This document shows positions 11,682 to 25,019 of a stretch of DNA of 64,000 nt, one piece after another. The notes beneath the pieces were generated by a model that saw nothing but the letters and a program-made list of their open reading frames with translations, made no database searches and had not been told where the DNA came from. Numbering within the stretch: the stretch's first letter is position 1; each line of letters starts with the position of its first letter. Source of the stretch: Gaeumannomyces sp. JS-464 (Eukaryota; Ascomycota; Sordariomycetes; Magnaporthales; Magnaporthaceae); assembly GCA_002197995.1 (NCBI GenBank), contig NGZR01000001.1:6820001-6884000 (forward strand). The letters are read 5' to 3'. Position numbers and translations under genes: made by a program.

Positions 11682-13142
11682 ATTTATTACGCTATTTTCC
11701 AAAAACCGGTTAAAACCGACTGCTTTTTGCTAAAACCAGGACGTAGTACATTACGAAACTACAAACAAAACCATAAAGCATTATTAAAAACCAACGGCGA
11801 ATTAACAGCCATTTATTAAAACTTTTAAAACGATTAAAAGCTACTTATATAACGGATAAAGCTTTAAGCAACGGAGCCGCATTATAAAACGAGCGGAGCT
11901 TTAACGAATTTTTCGCCGAATTCTTTATTTTAATAACTTTAATTTAAAAGGCAAAAAAAAGCGAGCATAATAGCTTTTATTAACGTTATTAGCGGTTTTA
12001 AACAAACGATAAACTAAATAAACGCTATCCTATTAGGATTAAATAACGGCGTAAACAATTTACTTACTACTAATACCGCTATTAAAAACAGCTTAAACTA
12101 AATGTCGGTAGCGTATTAAACCGTACTACCTAATATTAAACGAAAAATGGTTAAAAGCGCTAAATTAAAAGAAAATAAGCGGTAAGCAAACGCGTTAAAA
12201 AAAGCGGTAATAACCCGGCTTTAAAAAACGCGGGATAAGATTATAATCTTCGAAGTATAATAAAAATAAAGGCGGGGATTTGGCCATCGAAGGTTAACTC
12301 GTTACGAAAACCTTTTTAGCTTAAAAACGCACATATTAACCACTAGTAAAGCATTTACATTTACATTTAACGCTAATTTCCTACCAACTAACGCCTTTTT
12401 GTTAACTACCGGGGAAACGGCGGCTTTTTAACCTAAAGCTTATAACCTTTTAACGTTCGCAAAAAAGCAGCTTTTATCCGAAGTATGATAAAAGGCTTAC
12501 GAGTTTTACAAAGCCCAATTGCAAAGTAAGTTCGCGTTAAACGGATTAGCGTTCCCAAAAAACGAAAAAAGGGTGTTATACGCCGGGCAATTCCTTGCGA
12601 AACAAACGTACAACCTGGTTAAAAGCAAAATACCTACCGACGATAACTCGTCGTTTAAACAAATCCATATTATCGTTAATTTATTCCGCACTTTTAACCC
12701 GGTATATATTACGACCGACGCGGTATAAGCGGCCCGACGGCATTTCGCTAGTTTTAAATAAGGAAAAAGCTTTTTCGGAAATTTTATTAACGAATTCCAC
12801 TGTTTCGCCGATTTGTGCGATATAATTAATGCATAATTGGTAAAAGCTTTAAAAAAAAAAGTTAATAGCGAATTTAACGGGCTATTTCGCTTTATCCTCC
12901 TATTATTACGACCAGCTTTTAACGCATTCGATAAATGGGTGGCATTATTTCGCGATTTATATAATAATATCGCCGATTATACTTATCGCTAGCGGAATTA
13001 CAATTAAACGTTTTAAAACCGCCCGGGTTCGCAGTAAAATACGGTGTATAACGGCGATTTTATAAACTTTAACAAGGTTAACACCGGAAGCCGCCCTTTT
13101 ATTACGTTAGTAAAAAAAAACCGGCGTATAGCTTAAAACTTT

Positions 13143-13184
13143 TGTTTTTATTACGGAAAAAAAGGACATATATCCCGTGCATAC
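13143..13184 (+). pseudogene. gag zinc knuckle of gypsy element 2
   Basis: The plus reading CFYYGKKGHISRAY fits C-x2-C-x4-H-x4-C with the second and last Cys replaced by Tyr, the change produced by TGC to TAC. Basic residues and KKK follow (LAKTSEIPAKKK). This marks the end of a decayed gag that runs from about 12480. Confidence 0.7.
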
Positions 13185-14225
13185 CTTGCGAAAACCAGCG
13201 AAATACCGGCGAAAAAAAAGTAAGCTTTGCGTTAAAACGCACGCGAGGCGTTTAAAGGCAGCCATTTTAAACAAATACAAAAGGAGTTTTTTTTAGCTTT
13301 ATAAGCTTTAATATAACTTTTTCCTTTTTTATATGTTTACGCTTTAGTAATACGAAAACCATCCTATATCGATTGCTAATCGATACGAAATATTTATTAT
13401 AAGCGTTTATTAATAACTTTTTCGCGCATAAACACTAGTTTTTACGTTAACCCTTACCGCGACTAAAACCATTTCGTTTCGCAAACGGAAATATCGCAAA
13501 GTACATTACCGAATACGTTAAAACACGATATTACTTCGCCGATAAAACGAAAGTATTAGCAATATATTATTGGTTTTTAAACAGCCCTAATGTTATTTTC
13601 GGCTTTTTTTAATTTAAATACTATAACCCCGTTATCGATTAAAAAGCAAACATATTAGCAATTAACGGCAAAACGATAGCGAAACCTAATACGCTATATT
13701 AAAACTGGAAATACGAATATTTAACGCTATTAACTTTTTACCTTTTGCAAATAACTAAACGTATAAACCGAACGAATTATATTAGGAAAACTTATTATTA
13801 AAACGACGACCAAGCGTTTAAAAAACACGCGAAATTTCGACGAAATCGCCGACGAAACGCTAACCGCCTTTTTACGATCCATTTTAACTTTAAATAATAT
13901 ACCCGACGTTATTAAATTACCATTACGCTTTTAAACCTTTCGAAATTAAATCGACGAAACACCGCATTTTCGACGAGTTTTCGACGAAAATATTAAAAAA
14001 TATTTAAAAGGAAAGCTATTAGCGATTATATAAAATTTTTGGATAAACTCCCCGCCGAGTTAAAAAATATAGCTAAATGCTTTTTATTAAAAAACGCAAA
14101 CATTTTACCATTTTACCGGCCGTTTAATTATAAAATCGAGCTGTTTGCTGGTTAAACGCCATTATATAGCCATTATAAAGCTATATTACTAAAGCAATTA
14201 CGCGTAATTTGCAAATATTTAAATA

Positions 14226-14640
14226 AGCATTTAAATAAAGGTTTTATTCGCCCGAGTTAATTTTTCGCCGCGGCGCTGGTACTTTTCGCGCGAAAACCCG
14301 GTGGGAAAAGTACGGGTTTATATCGATTATAAAGGATTAAATAATATTACCGTAAAAAACCGGTATTTTATTTCGTTTATTAAAAAAACTTTTAACGCGT
14401 TGTTTAAAGCGAAATGGTTTTTTAAATTGGATATTACTGCGGCATGTAACCGCTTGCGGATCGCTTCGAAAAATAAATGGAAAACAGCGTTTATTACCAG
14501 GTTCGGCTTTTCGAATGCCTTATCGCTAATTTCGGTATAAAAAAATTTTAAACTTATTTTAACATTATATTAACTATACGTTGGGCGATGTTTTAAATAA
14601 ATCCGCTACGTTTATTTAAACGACGTGCTTATTTATAGCT
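14226..14640 (+). pseudogene. reverse transcriptase core of gypsy element 2
   Basis: The readable frame gives GKVRVYIDYKGLNNITVKNR, then FKLDITAACNRLRIASKNKW, then KTAFITRFGF, the Ty3/gypsy RT fingers-palm (family: R-C-DYRGLN, KLDI--AYN-IRI). The catalytic box reads YLNDVLIY at about 14613-14636, where YLDD is expected. The Asp-to-Asn change is a G-to-A event and kills the enzyme. The frame is broken on both sides. Confidence 0.85.
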
Positions 14641-16994
14641 AAACGCGGGCGGAATACCGGCGATATATTAAAAATATAATATAAAAACTCGCGGGCGCCG
14701 GCCTTACTATTAATATTAAAAAATGCGAATTCGGCGTATAAAAAACAAAATACCTCGGTTTGGTTATTATAATAGCGGGGATACGTATAAACGAAAACAA
14801 AATACGGCGATTAAAAAATGGCAAAAAACCATATTCGCTAAAAAACTTTTAACGTTTCGTCGGGTTTGCCAACTTTTACCGACGATTTATTAAAAGCTTT
14901 TTAATTATCGCGTAATTTTTAACAATATTAATAAGCGAAAAAAGTTAGCCGGGTTTATTTACAATTAAAGCTTTAACGGCATTTCGATAGCTAAAAAACA
15001 TTTTTTCGATTATAATTATTTTAGCTTTTTATAACCCTAGCAAACGAACTATCGTAAAAACAAAACGTTTCCAATTAGGCGTTTAGCGGAATCTTGTTTT
15101 AAAAAAACGATAACGAAGCCCGACGCTTAATCGCCTTCTTTTCGTTTAAACATTCGCTAACAAAATGTAATTACGAAATTTATAATAAAAAACTCCTAAT
15201 TATAATTAAAACTTTTAAAAAATGGCGCTCCGAGCTTTAAAACGCTAAACAACTAATAAAAGTTTGGTTAAATTATAAAAACTTCCAATATTTCGCAATT
15301 ATTAAACTTTTAAACTAACGATAAATCCGGTAGTTAAAATTTTTTAACGATTTTAAGTTCCAAATTATTTACAAATTAGGAAAATTAATAATTATGCCAA
15401 ATGCATTTTCCCGATTACCGGGCGTCCGATTAGCGGATATACGCGATATAATAAACGATAAAATCGCATTACGTTAAAAAATGTTACTTTTAAAAAGTGT
15501 TTAGCAATTAAAACATTAGCAAAACGACGGTATATTAACACTTTTATAACATATAGCACTTTACTAATTAGATATATTAAAATCTATTAATACGTTAATC
15601 GATAATACTTACGAGAAATGCGAAATAACCTAAGCGATATTAAAAGTATTGCGAGGTTTAATAGTTAAAAATTCCCGCATTTCGTTTAAAAATATAAAAT
15701 TGCTAAAGCCAATTACTTAGCAATCCGCGAGCGTGTTTATATTAGAAATCGATTATAAATCCCGTTTAACAACGTTTTAAAATTGCAAATTTTATACCGA
15801 ACACATAGCTTACCGCCAAAAAAGCATTTCGGTAAAACGAAAATATACGATTTTACATAAAAACTTATATGTGGTTAAGTTTATAACGAAACGTTAGCAT
15901 TTTTATTCGAAGCTATTCTTTGTGCAAAATGGTAAAAAAAGGAAAAAGTTCGTTAAACGGATTATTAAAACCGCTATTAGTACCATTTCGGCCGTAAACG
16001 AACATTTCGATAAATTTAGTTAAGCTATTACCGAAATGCAAACGGAACAAAATCGAATACGAAAACGTTTTAATAATAGTAAACCGTTTAACGAAAAAAA
16101 ACATTATATCTTAATTAATATAACAAATGCGGGTTACCTCGCCGACGTTTTCGTTACGTTAATATATTGCTATTATAGCATACCAAATACCATCGTTTTT
16201 AATAAAAGTACGTAATTCGTTTCGGCATTTTAAAAAAAACTATCGCGACGTTTCGGCGTTACTTTTCGCATATCGTTATCGTATTACTTGGAATTTAACA
16301 AACAAACCGAAATAATTAACGCGTATATAAAACAATACTTTTAAACATTTTGCTTATTTTATTAAAACGATTAAATTAATTAATTGCTTTTAAAAAAATT
16401 CGCTAATAATAACCAAATGTTAAAAACTATATACGTTATACCATTTTTTACTAATTACAAATAACACTTACATATGGGTATAAAGCTAAAATCGAAGCAA
16501 AACGAAAGCGAAATACCGGTAATTTAACGTAAAATTTATAACGCTATTACCGTTGCAAACCGTATTAAAAAAGTTTTTAAATTCGTTAAAACATTAGCAA
16601 AAGCATTTAAAAAACGCTACGGGAAAAAGCGAACCGTTATCGCTAAAACGCAGGAATATTTAAAATAAGCGATTTGGTTTAAATAAATATAAAGTATATA
16701 ACGACATTTCGCTTTACGCCGAAACTTAGCGATAAATAAGTGGAACCGTTTTACGTAATTAAAGTATATTTACGCGTTTTTACTATCGATTTACCAGCGG
16801 AATACAAAAATTTCCCTATTTTTTATATATCGCTAATAGCAAAAAAAAACCAGGTTTACCAAAATAAAAGCAAATAAACTAGTAATACGCGGGGCGAGCG
16901 GATAGCGTAATATTAACGGAATATTTAAATTAAAACGACGAAAACCTAGCGAAAAAATGGCATTTTAACGCGATTTTAAACTTTGAAAAAATAC

Positions 16995-17105
16995 CTAAAA
17001 TATTAAAATATAAAGTAAAATAGGCTGCGCCGTATAAATTTACGTAAAAGCTAGCACGGTTTTTAAAAAAAGCGGACGAAAAAATATAAAACTTTTATAA
17101 AACGC
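16995..17105 (+). pseudogene. chromodomain of gypsy element 2
   Basis: The plus reading KILKYKVK-AAPYKFT, a stop in the place of a Trp codon, then RFLKKADEKI fits the chromovirus C-terminal chromodomain (family form YLVKWAAP-KPTWEP). It lies just upstream of the target site of element 3. Confidence 0.6.
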
Positions 17106-17148
17106 TATTCGAGCAAGCTAAACCCTTCGATATAATAGCGACCCCTTT

Positions 17149-17369
17149 ATCACGATTACCGTTAGGAAAAAAGGCTGGCTGCAATATACCCTAAACTTAA
17201 GGCTATTTAAAGCTAAGGAACAGGAAAGAAGAAGTGGTGCGGAGCACCGGGATTAATTGGCAGGGTTTTCCGTGCGGCCAATTGGTGCACGGGCTAATGG
17301 CCACCACGTGACCCCCGTGCCCTGGCCTTAATGGGGTGGAAGCCCGCGAGGGCCCGCCACGCCATAACA
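17149..17369 (-). repeat. gypsy element 3 3' LTR
   Basis: This 221-bp LTR is nearly identical to 23586-23806 apart from transitions. It starts TATCACGATT (partner TGTTACGATT; both derive from TGTCACGATT) and ends CCATAACA. The core with GGTGCGGAGCACC and CCAATTGGTGCACGGG is GC-rich and little mutated. Confidence 0.85.
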
Positions 17370-17594
17370 TTACCCCTTCCCCAATAAAAGCGTCGGCAAT
17401 ACATTAGTTCCCGCATTATGGTTTCTTACCTCGGCGTTGCCGGAAGGCGTACTTTGGGGCTTCCTGGCCTTTCGCCGGTCGGTTATCGTTTTTATGGGCC
17501 GGGTTTTCCGTCCCGGCCTTATATGCTGCTTCCTACTGCTCCAGCCGCGCCGGGGGGCCTGGCTGTTAAAGGTAGGCCTCGTGATACTTCTTTA

Positions 17595-17973
17595 GGACCT
17601 TAGGCGCTCCTTTAAAGTTCTCGGCCGGGTATTAGGCCGGGTCGGGGTCCCATCCTTTCCACTCGATTTGGTATTGTAGTTTGCCGTAATAAACCCGTAA
17701 CGATTTCACATAGTTTACCACCTATTTCTTTTTTCCCTTTTCGTTTACGTATTCGGCTGCCGGTTTTGGTGGCTTTTGCCTTTTTATCGGGTTGTTGCTG
17801 TATTTGCGCAAGCGGTTTGCATGGTATACCGTCGATCCTTTCCAGCTTTTTAGCATTTCGAGCTTATAAAAATGCCCCTTTTTAGCCTTAATTAGGAAAT
17901 GTTTTTTTGTTATAAGAAAGTTTAACTTATTGGCAAAGCGATTCGTAGGGCTAATTTTGCGGAGGATAAACAC
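17595..17973 (-). pseudogene. integrase tail and chromodomain of gypsy element 3
   Basis: On the minus strand 17722-17973 reads as an integrase C-terminus ending GSTVYHANRLRKYSNNPIK and then RQKPPKPAAEYV. After one stop it continues VKSLRVYYGKLQYQIEWKGW, then DPDP, a stop in the place of Trp, YPAENFKGAPKVLK and YHEAYL. This is a textbook Tf1/chromovirus chromodomain (YQVKWLGWDPDPTWYPA--FKNAP). In living relatives the domain directs integration to methylated-histone chromatin. Confidence 0.85.
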
Positions 17974-19050
17974 TCGGTCGCTAATACCGAAATCCGGCTC
18001 TTTTCGGTGCTTATTAGCTTGTTGCGTTATGCGGTTTTAGCTTTTTTGCAAGGTATTTTTAACCGTTTCGGCGTACTTTTGCAATCGATTTATAAGCGCC
18101 TAAGCCTTTGCGCGGGTAATCCGTTCCGCGGCCGCCATACCACCGAACTCCTTCGTACGACGCTTCCAATCGAAATGGCATAGTGGGAAGGAGCCAGTTA
18201 TCACCTCGTATGGGATATGCTACCTAGCGCCTTATGGGGAAGCGAGGTTTGCATCCAGTTTAAAGCCGGGATCGCCTCGTTCCAGTCGTTTTAAAAGTGA
18301 TTAACGAATATTCGTAATCGCTAATTTAAGTAAGCGTTTATAATTTCCGCTTAGCCGGCCGATTGTAAATGTTTTAAACTGGAAAGTTTCCAATTTATGC
18401 CTAACGGCCGCCAGCTTATCGGTAAAAGCCGATACGAATTAAAGCCTCGGTTTAATCCCACGGTGGTTAAAAGTCCCCAAATCCGCTATAGTCCTTCGTA
18501 AAACATTATGGCTGCGTTTTTAACCGTGGCCGTTTTTTTGCATGGGATGGTTTAAAACTTTTAAAAAACGCATTTATAATTACGAAAGCATTGTCGTGGC
18601 TTTTGCGGGAAAAAGCATCGTTTTAAAATTAATAATTAAATGTTGCCTTTGCTGGTAAAGGATTAGGATCGGGTGTAATAACTTTAGTGTTTTATTTTTT
18701 AATCGCTTTAATAATCGGTAAGGCAATTGTTAACATAGCGATTAACGTTCGCGGTTATACCCGGCTATTAATATTGGGTAATAACTAACCGTTTCGTTTT
18801 ATTCCGGCCGGGGTGTTCCGTAATTAAGCTATTATAAGCTTCCCGTATTATTTTAATAACTAAGGTCGGATTTTCTTCCTTTGGCATTACCAGTTTGCCG
18901 TAACGGAGGAGGTATCCTCGGTAGTGGTCGTCCATCTAAACTTCCCGTTAGCAACTTTTTGCTTATCCGGGGAAAGCGAAGCGGTTGTTAGGTTTGCTTT
19001 TAACATTTTATCCGCGAGCATTATCCTTTTAACCGTGCTGTTTGCAATGT

Positions 19051-19395
19051 TTAGCTTATTATCGGGAAGGCCTTTTTTAAATCCAGTACGAAGATTTCGT
19101 TTACTCCGGTTTCGCATGGCGGAAAACTTTTATAGTGCGCTCGGCGTTCCGCTTTTCCTTTTGCGTTACGCTCCTTCGTTTTTTTTATTAAAGCGTTTGC
19201 GGCGGCGTTTTTAAATCCCGGCCGGTACGTAATTTCGAAATAGTACTGGGTTATAAAATCCGCCCAGTTTGCTTGCTTTATATTAAGTAGTTTTTTAGTT
19301 AAAAAATACTTAAGCGTTTTATAATCGGTAACGACGAGGAAAGGCTTTAGTAATCCCACTAGTTTAAAACGCCATGCTTTTAAAGCCCGAACCAT
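19051..19395 (-). pseudogene. RNase H domain of gypsy element 3
   Basis: The 114-codon minus frame contains FLVVTDYKTLKYFLTKKLLN and then IKQANWADFITQYYFEITYR, PGFKNAAANALIKK. This aligns with the Ty3/gypsy RNase H pattern (VLTDHKNLEYF, RQ-RW--FLS-F-F---YRPG--N--ADALSRR). The DALSRR signature has become NALIKK. It is preceded (higher coordinates, minus) by decayed RT with PFGFINKPATF near 20030-20080. Confidence 0.88.
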
Positions 19396-22299
19396 AGTTA
19401 AAAATTCCTTATTATATGCCTCGTAATTGTATTTCGCCGGCGTTATAGTTTTCGAAAAAAAGGCAATTAGGTGCTAATTCTCGTTTTTAAACAGTTGGCT
19501 TAGCACGCCGGTTATTACTTCGTTAAACGCGTTTATTTCGACCCGAGTTTTTAAATCCTGCTTAAAATGGCGTAATGTAAAAGCTAATAGCAGTCGTCGT
19601 TTTAAATCGTCGAACGTTTCCTATTAGGGGTTTTTTATAAAAACGGGACGTTTTTTTTAATTAAACCCGTTAACGGCTTAATTAACCTGTTATATTCCGG
19701 TACGAACTTTTTGTAAAAGTTGCAAAAACTAAAGAAAAATTAAATTCTTTTAACGGTAATTGGCTTTTTCCAGTCGCGGATAGCGGTAACCTTGTCGAAG
19801 TCGATTTTAATGCTTTTAATTCCGATAATAAACCCGAGGAATTTCGTGCGGGTTATATAAAATTCGCATTTTTTAATGTCCGTTTAAAAGCCGGCCTTTT
19901 AAAGTTTTTTAAGCACTTTTTTTATGTAGGTTTAATGCTTGTCGAGGTTATCGACCAAATTAAAATGTCGTTAATGTAAACCGAATAAAAATCGTTTAGG
20001 TATTTTATTAATATTAAGTTAATAAATCTTTAAAAAGTGGCAGGTTTATTTATAAAGCCGAACGGGAAAACTTATACCGGAACGTTCCGTATTTCGTCCG
20101 GAAAGTTGTTAAATTTTCTATACTTTTCGCTATGCGAATGCGGTAAAAGGTTTAACGGATATCGATTTTGGTAAAAATTCGTGCTTACCCGATCCTAACT
20201 AGCGTTTTTTTCGATTAAAAGCAATGGATAAACGTCCTTTTTAATTAATGCGTTAAGCTTCCGGTAATTTACGCATAATCGAAATCCCCCGTTAGCCTTT
20301 TTTCGCGAACAAAATAAGCGTTGCTTATAAAGCGGTGCTTAGTTCCAAAAACCCTTTATGGAGGTTTTTTCGGAGGTATATCGGCACGTTTCCAATTTTT
20401 TTAGCATTATTTTATATAATAGGTTAAATTTTAACGTTTAAAAGTCGCTTTCCAAATTAATAAAATGGTTAACCCCCGGCTTTTTCGGGGGCAGCTCGTT
20501 AAAATCCGCTTTGTTAAAATTGCGAAGTAAGTTGTAATACTTTGCAAATACCGCGTTTTAAGCTTTTTGCTTAAACTCTTCCTCGTTATATGGTAAAAAG
20601 TTTTCCAGCTTATATTTATTTCCCTTTTATTTTAAATAAAACGGTCGATTTCGTAAAAGGTTATAGTAAAAATTTTAGTTTTTTTTAAAAACGCTATTTT
20701 ATAAAAGCTTACGGCTTTTAAACAAGCGATATCGATCTTTTTTTATACCATCCCATAATATCCCTTGCTATAATATAATGGCTTTAACCGTTTTATTTAA
20801 AGCGCTTCCTTTTAATTTCGGGCTTTACGAAAGGAACGGGCTCGCGTTTTAAAAGCTCGGTTAAAAGTTATCCGCAAATGCTTTTTGTATTTTTAATGCC
20901 TTTTTCCCATCCGGATAACTCTTTAGGGTTTTTTTTTAATAAAATAAGCTGCATACGTTTAAATTGCTCCGGCTTTTCCGTTACGGGCTTTTCGAGCCGT
21001 TTAATTACCAGTTTATTAATCCTTTTTTCCATAGCGGTTTAATGCTAATCGCTATAGCAGTTTGCCGCACGGCGTTTATTTTCGATTTTTATACGGCGGT
21101 TTCGCTCGAACACCTTTTTATTTTAAACCGGGTTCGAAAGCAGCTTTTCGAATTCGTTTATACAAATGTTAACGGGGGCGGGTATTAAAAGCATATAATT
21201 CGGAAAAAGCAGCATTCGGTAATAGCAATCCATTACGGTATCGTGGTAATTTAAAAATTTGCAACCGATAATAACATTTTGCTTTATATCGAGGATTAGC
21301 ATAAGTTATTCGGGGATGCTCCGGTTTTAAATCCGTAAATAGGAAAGCAACGCCACGTTTACTAATTAAACTCCCTCGCCCTAATATTTTCCCACAATTT
21401 AAAGTTCGAAATCGACGATTATGCGGTTTTTAAAATTCCTTCGCATTTTTTTCGCAAATCGCAAGTTAACGAAAATATAACCGTTCGCTTTAATATTAAT
21501 TAACGCAATGGTAAAAAAGGAAAATTCATTTTATAAAATTAAACAATTTATTATTATTAGGTTATTACCCAAATATTTGGAAAAAAGTTAAATGGTATTT
21601 TCCCGCTTAAACCAAATGCCGATATACATATCCTTAGGATGGAATTTAATTGCCCTAAGGTTAAGCGTTTTCCAAACCGCCCTCGGTTTTTCCGGTTTCG
21701 AGCGCTTTATAATTCGATTGGTATTGCTAGCATTTGCTAACGATTTCGTTAAAACGCGCTTTTCGGTTTTATATAATAACTTTAAAAGGATAGGTTTTAA
21801 AAATGTATTTTAGCTTTTTGCAAATAAAACAGCGACCTTTTTAAATAAACTTCCTTATTTTTTCGAGGGAAAGTCGGGTTAAAAACGGAGTTGTAAATAG
21901 CTTGTTTAGCAAGCCGGTCGCCGGGAATCGCGGGCGGCCGTTACCGCTTCCCCTTATACCGGTATTCGTGCCGGCCTTAAATTTTTTAGCTCGATTTTGT
22001 TAGTTTTACTTCCACCGGAAGGTTACCTTTTAAGCGGTGCGCGAAAACTTATCGAAATCGATAGCGTTATTAAAATAAGCTATAATTATTTAAATTTTTA
22101 TGCCGGAAAAAAGTCGCTCGTAAAACTTTTTTTTCTAATTTCCTTTAGCTATCCGGCATTTTCCGGTAAAGCGAATAAAATTGCGCTTAAAAACGTTAAA
22201 ATTTTCGCTTAGCTTTATAGCGAGTTTTTTCCATTTCGCGTAAACGCGCTTTTTCGTGTCCGGGTCGTAATGCTTTTATTAAAAGTGCGTTATTAAGCG

Positions 22300-23401
22300 G
22301 AGGTAGCTGTTAATATAATTAAAATGGTCGGCCCGGAAATACGGCTGTAAAACTTTAGCGGCCGTGCTTTCCAGTCGAAATTTAACGTAAAAGAACTTTT
22401 TATCGTCGGTTTAAAACATATAGGCGTTTACCGCCATTTTTTTTTAACACGCTAATATTAAATTTTAAATTTAATATCGTCCTTATCTATTTTAACATAA
22501 TATACCGGGGGGTTTTTTATGCGAGGTTTAAAGCCCGTTAGGGCTGCAAAAATATGGGACATAACTGTTTCCGGGGTTTCGCCTTTTGTACTAGGTTGGA
22601 AGTTAGTTCCGGGAGCCGCGCTTGGAACGGGGGCCTTTTTAATTTGCTTTTTAAACTGCTTGTTTTAGGTGCCGAGGTTTGCAACCGCTGCCTAAAAGCC
22701 GGCAATGGTATCGAAATCCTGCTTAGCTTAATCGAGCAACTATTAAATAACGTTCGAGCTGGTAATTCCCGTCGTTTGCTTCGAAACCTCGCCCAGTTTT
22801 TAAATCCACCATTAAAATGCTCTTACATTTTTATTTATTCCCTCGTATTTGGAATATAGCGAACGGAATTAAGCTTAAATAGCGGCCAGTAAAAGGTTTC
22901 GCAATTTAACCTCGTTAAAAATAGCCATTGGGTGTGTTTTAAAAAAAGTAACGAAAGTGCTAAAATCGCAAACGCCGTTTAAATCCGGCGTAATTTGCTG
23001 TCCGGCCTCGGAAAGCATTTAAAAGTGAAAAGCAGGGGATTTCCTGCCACCCTTTATAAAATAAATTGCCGACCTTTTGATTTGGTCCTTAATTTTTTGG
23101 TTATGGTTATCGAAAGTTATTACGTAGCAAGTTTAGTTCACTTTTACCGCGATATAAGCTTTATTACCTCCCACGTTATATCCTTAGCGTCGTTTATATC
23201 GCTTTAAAAGCCCTTTTTAAAGGTTTCGATGCGGGCGGCCCTTATGTTAATATGGGAATAACTCCGGCCGGTGAAAATGGAGCTACGGCGATCGCCGCCC
23301 AGGGCGTTCCGGGTCGACGTTCCGAGTTTTTTAAGGTTAAACTGCACCGCTTTACGGGCCGTTTCTTTGTTCGTCGCGCGCTCCTTCGGAGTAAGCGCCA
23401 T
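22300..23401 (-). pseudogene. probable gag of gypsy element 3
   Basis: This is the region immediately internal to the 5' LTR on the minus strand, where gag is expected. A 65-codon frame at 23204-23401 starts MALTPKERATNKETARKAVQ and is polar and basic. Beyond that no gag motif or zinc knuckle could be identified, so the assignment rests on position. Confidence 0.4.
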
Positions 23402-23585
23402 TTTTGTTGTGCGTATGGTAACGCTTTTTTTTTATTCCTTATCTTGCAAGTGCGGGTCCTTTTCGGGTCCGGTTTGGACTGGTGCTGCGTTGGGTAAACG
23501 CGTTTAGTTCTTTTTGGGTTTTAATCGGTAAGGGATATTTTAAATGCCTTTTTAGGCAATGGGGAATTAGGGTTAAGCTTTAGAT

Positions 23586-23806
23586 TGTTACGATTGCCGT
23601 TGGGAAAAGAGGCTGGCTGCAATATACCCTAGATTTAAGGCTATTTAAAGCTAAGGAATAGGAAAGAAAAAGTGGTGCGGAGCACCGGGATTGATTGGCA
23701 GGGTTTTCCGTGCGGCCAATTGGTGCACGGGCTAATGGCCACCACGTAACCCCCGTGCCTTAGCTTTAATGGGGTGGAAGCCCGCGAGGGCCCGCCACGC
23801 TATAAA
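23586..23806 (-). repeat. gypsy element 3 5' LTR
   Basis: This is the partner of 17149-17369, 221 bp, starting TGTTACGATT on the plus strand. It is followed directly by the CCCTC target duplication at 23807-23811. Confidence 0.85.
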
Positions 23807-24516
23807 CCCTCGTGGTAAAAGCAGCATAAGCTTAACGAATAGCTGGTTTCGCGTAACGCGTTAAGCAAAAAGCGCTACCCCGGAAACCACGCGGGAAACC
23901 GAAGCGATAATAGTAACGGGGCGTATAACAACCACGAAAACAACGCGACTTGGTATTTAATTTTAATCGTATAACTGTACGAAAAAAGCCTAAATAGTAA
24001 AAGGCCGGCGGAGTAAAAACGATATTAAAACGCAAAACCATTATTACGATATAATAACGCTAAAACTACTTTACGTTTTAGCCCGTATTAACGATATTGC
24101 TATCGTTATCCAAATTACTAATTTAAAAACCGATATTGTTATTACCGTTTAAAAACGGCGAATTACCATTGCTATTACTTTTAATACCACTATTATTACC
24201 GTTATTATTATTATTATCGGAAAAACCGCTAAACGACGTTTAATCGTTAGCGATACTTTCCAAATCCGATATAAAAACGTTAAACTCCGCTTTAAGCTTA
24301 ACGAAAAAATTATAAACCACGCTTTTGTTTTAAAGCTTTTAACGATATATAAGCGGGAAGCTAGTAATTAAACTTTAAACTTTTTCGCTATAATATTTAA
24401 TAATGTAATTACAATAGTTATTTATAACCTAGTAACGAAAACCGCGTCGAATGCCGTGATAACGAACGACCGCTCGCGCGTAAGCAGGGAAATAACGCAC
24501 GTTTTCCTTTTGCTAG
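23807..24516 (+). mobile_element. gypsy element 2, segment between nested elements 3 and A
   Basis: This piece of element 2 interior lies downstream of its chromodomain. A basic reading (QKALPRKPRGKPKR) occurs near 23870-23905, and an ATT/ATTACC microsatellite at about 24168-24218. No domain is recognisable. It ends GCTAG (24512-24516), the left target duplication of copy A. Confidence 0.6.
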
Positions 24517-24989
24517 TGTTACGACCAGCATGTAAGCTTTAAAATAGCAGGATAGGAAAGGCTTAAATGGTGCCCCTGCCCCGCCTTAAAACACGTAACC
24601 CAAGTAAAATTTGTAAATCCGTAAGCAAAACGACAAATCCAAAGGGATTTGTAAATTTATAAATAAAGCGATAAATTTAAAAAGATTTGTAAATTTATAA
24701 GCAAAGCGATAAATCCAAAAAGATTTGTGGATTTGTAAGCAAAGCGACAAATTTAAAAACCATTAAAGCAAAAGGCAGCGTATATATAAAAAATGGATTT
24801 CCTATTGTTTTAAGTAGCTTTAACTAAAGCTTCGGCATTAGTTAATTTAAATTAGCTTTTAAGCATTCCCTAAAGCAAGCAATTAAATTATCCTTTTAAA
24901 TTACGTAATTCTTTGTTAACCAAATTAGTAATACTGTTTTTTTTTCCCTCGAAATGCCTTACTTTAAAAGCAAACCTTTAATTATAACA
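24517..24989 (+). repeat. family 1 LTR (copy A, 5') with 38-bp internal tandem repeat
   Basis: The LTR runs TGTTACGACC...ATAACA. Positions about 24606-24760 hold four tandem units of about 38 bp of the form GATTTGTAAATTT...AAGCGATAAATTT. The 3' LTR of the same element has three units and the copy B LTR two. Confidence 0.9.
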
Positions 24990-25019
24990 TTTTAATTAAT
25001 TTTATTTAATATTTCGTTA

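Larger units (their letters stand above)
17149..23806 (-). mobile_element. gypsy element 3 (chromovirus) nested in element 2
   Basis: LTRs of 221 bp at 17149-17369 and 23586-23806 enclose a minus-strand element of 6.66 kb. Target duplications are CCCTT (17144-17148) and CCCTC (23807-23811), one RIP-type change apart. From right to left come gag (about 22300-23401), protease/RT (about 19830-20750), RNase H (19051-19395), integrase (about 17722-19000) and chromodomain (about 17595-17720). It is visibly less RIP-converted than its neighbours: several frames of 65-115 codons stay open and GC-rich pieces survive at both ends. Confidence 0.87.

Noticed and set aside
24606..24760. Regular 38-bp repeats resembling a CRISPR-like array
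   Set aside because: The units are contiguous without unique spacers, lie inside LTRs and occur in eukaryotic DNA. They are a tandem repeat.
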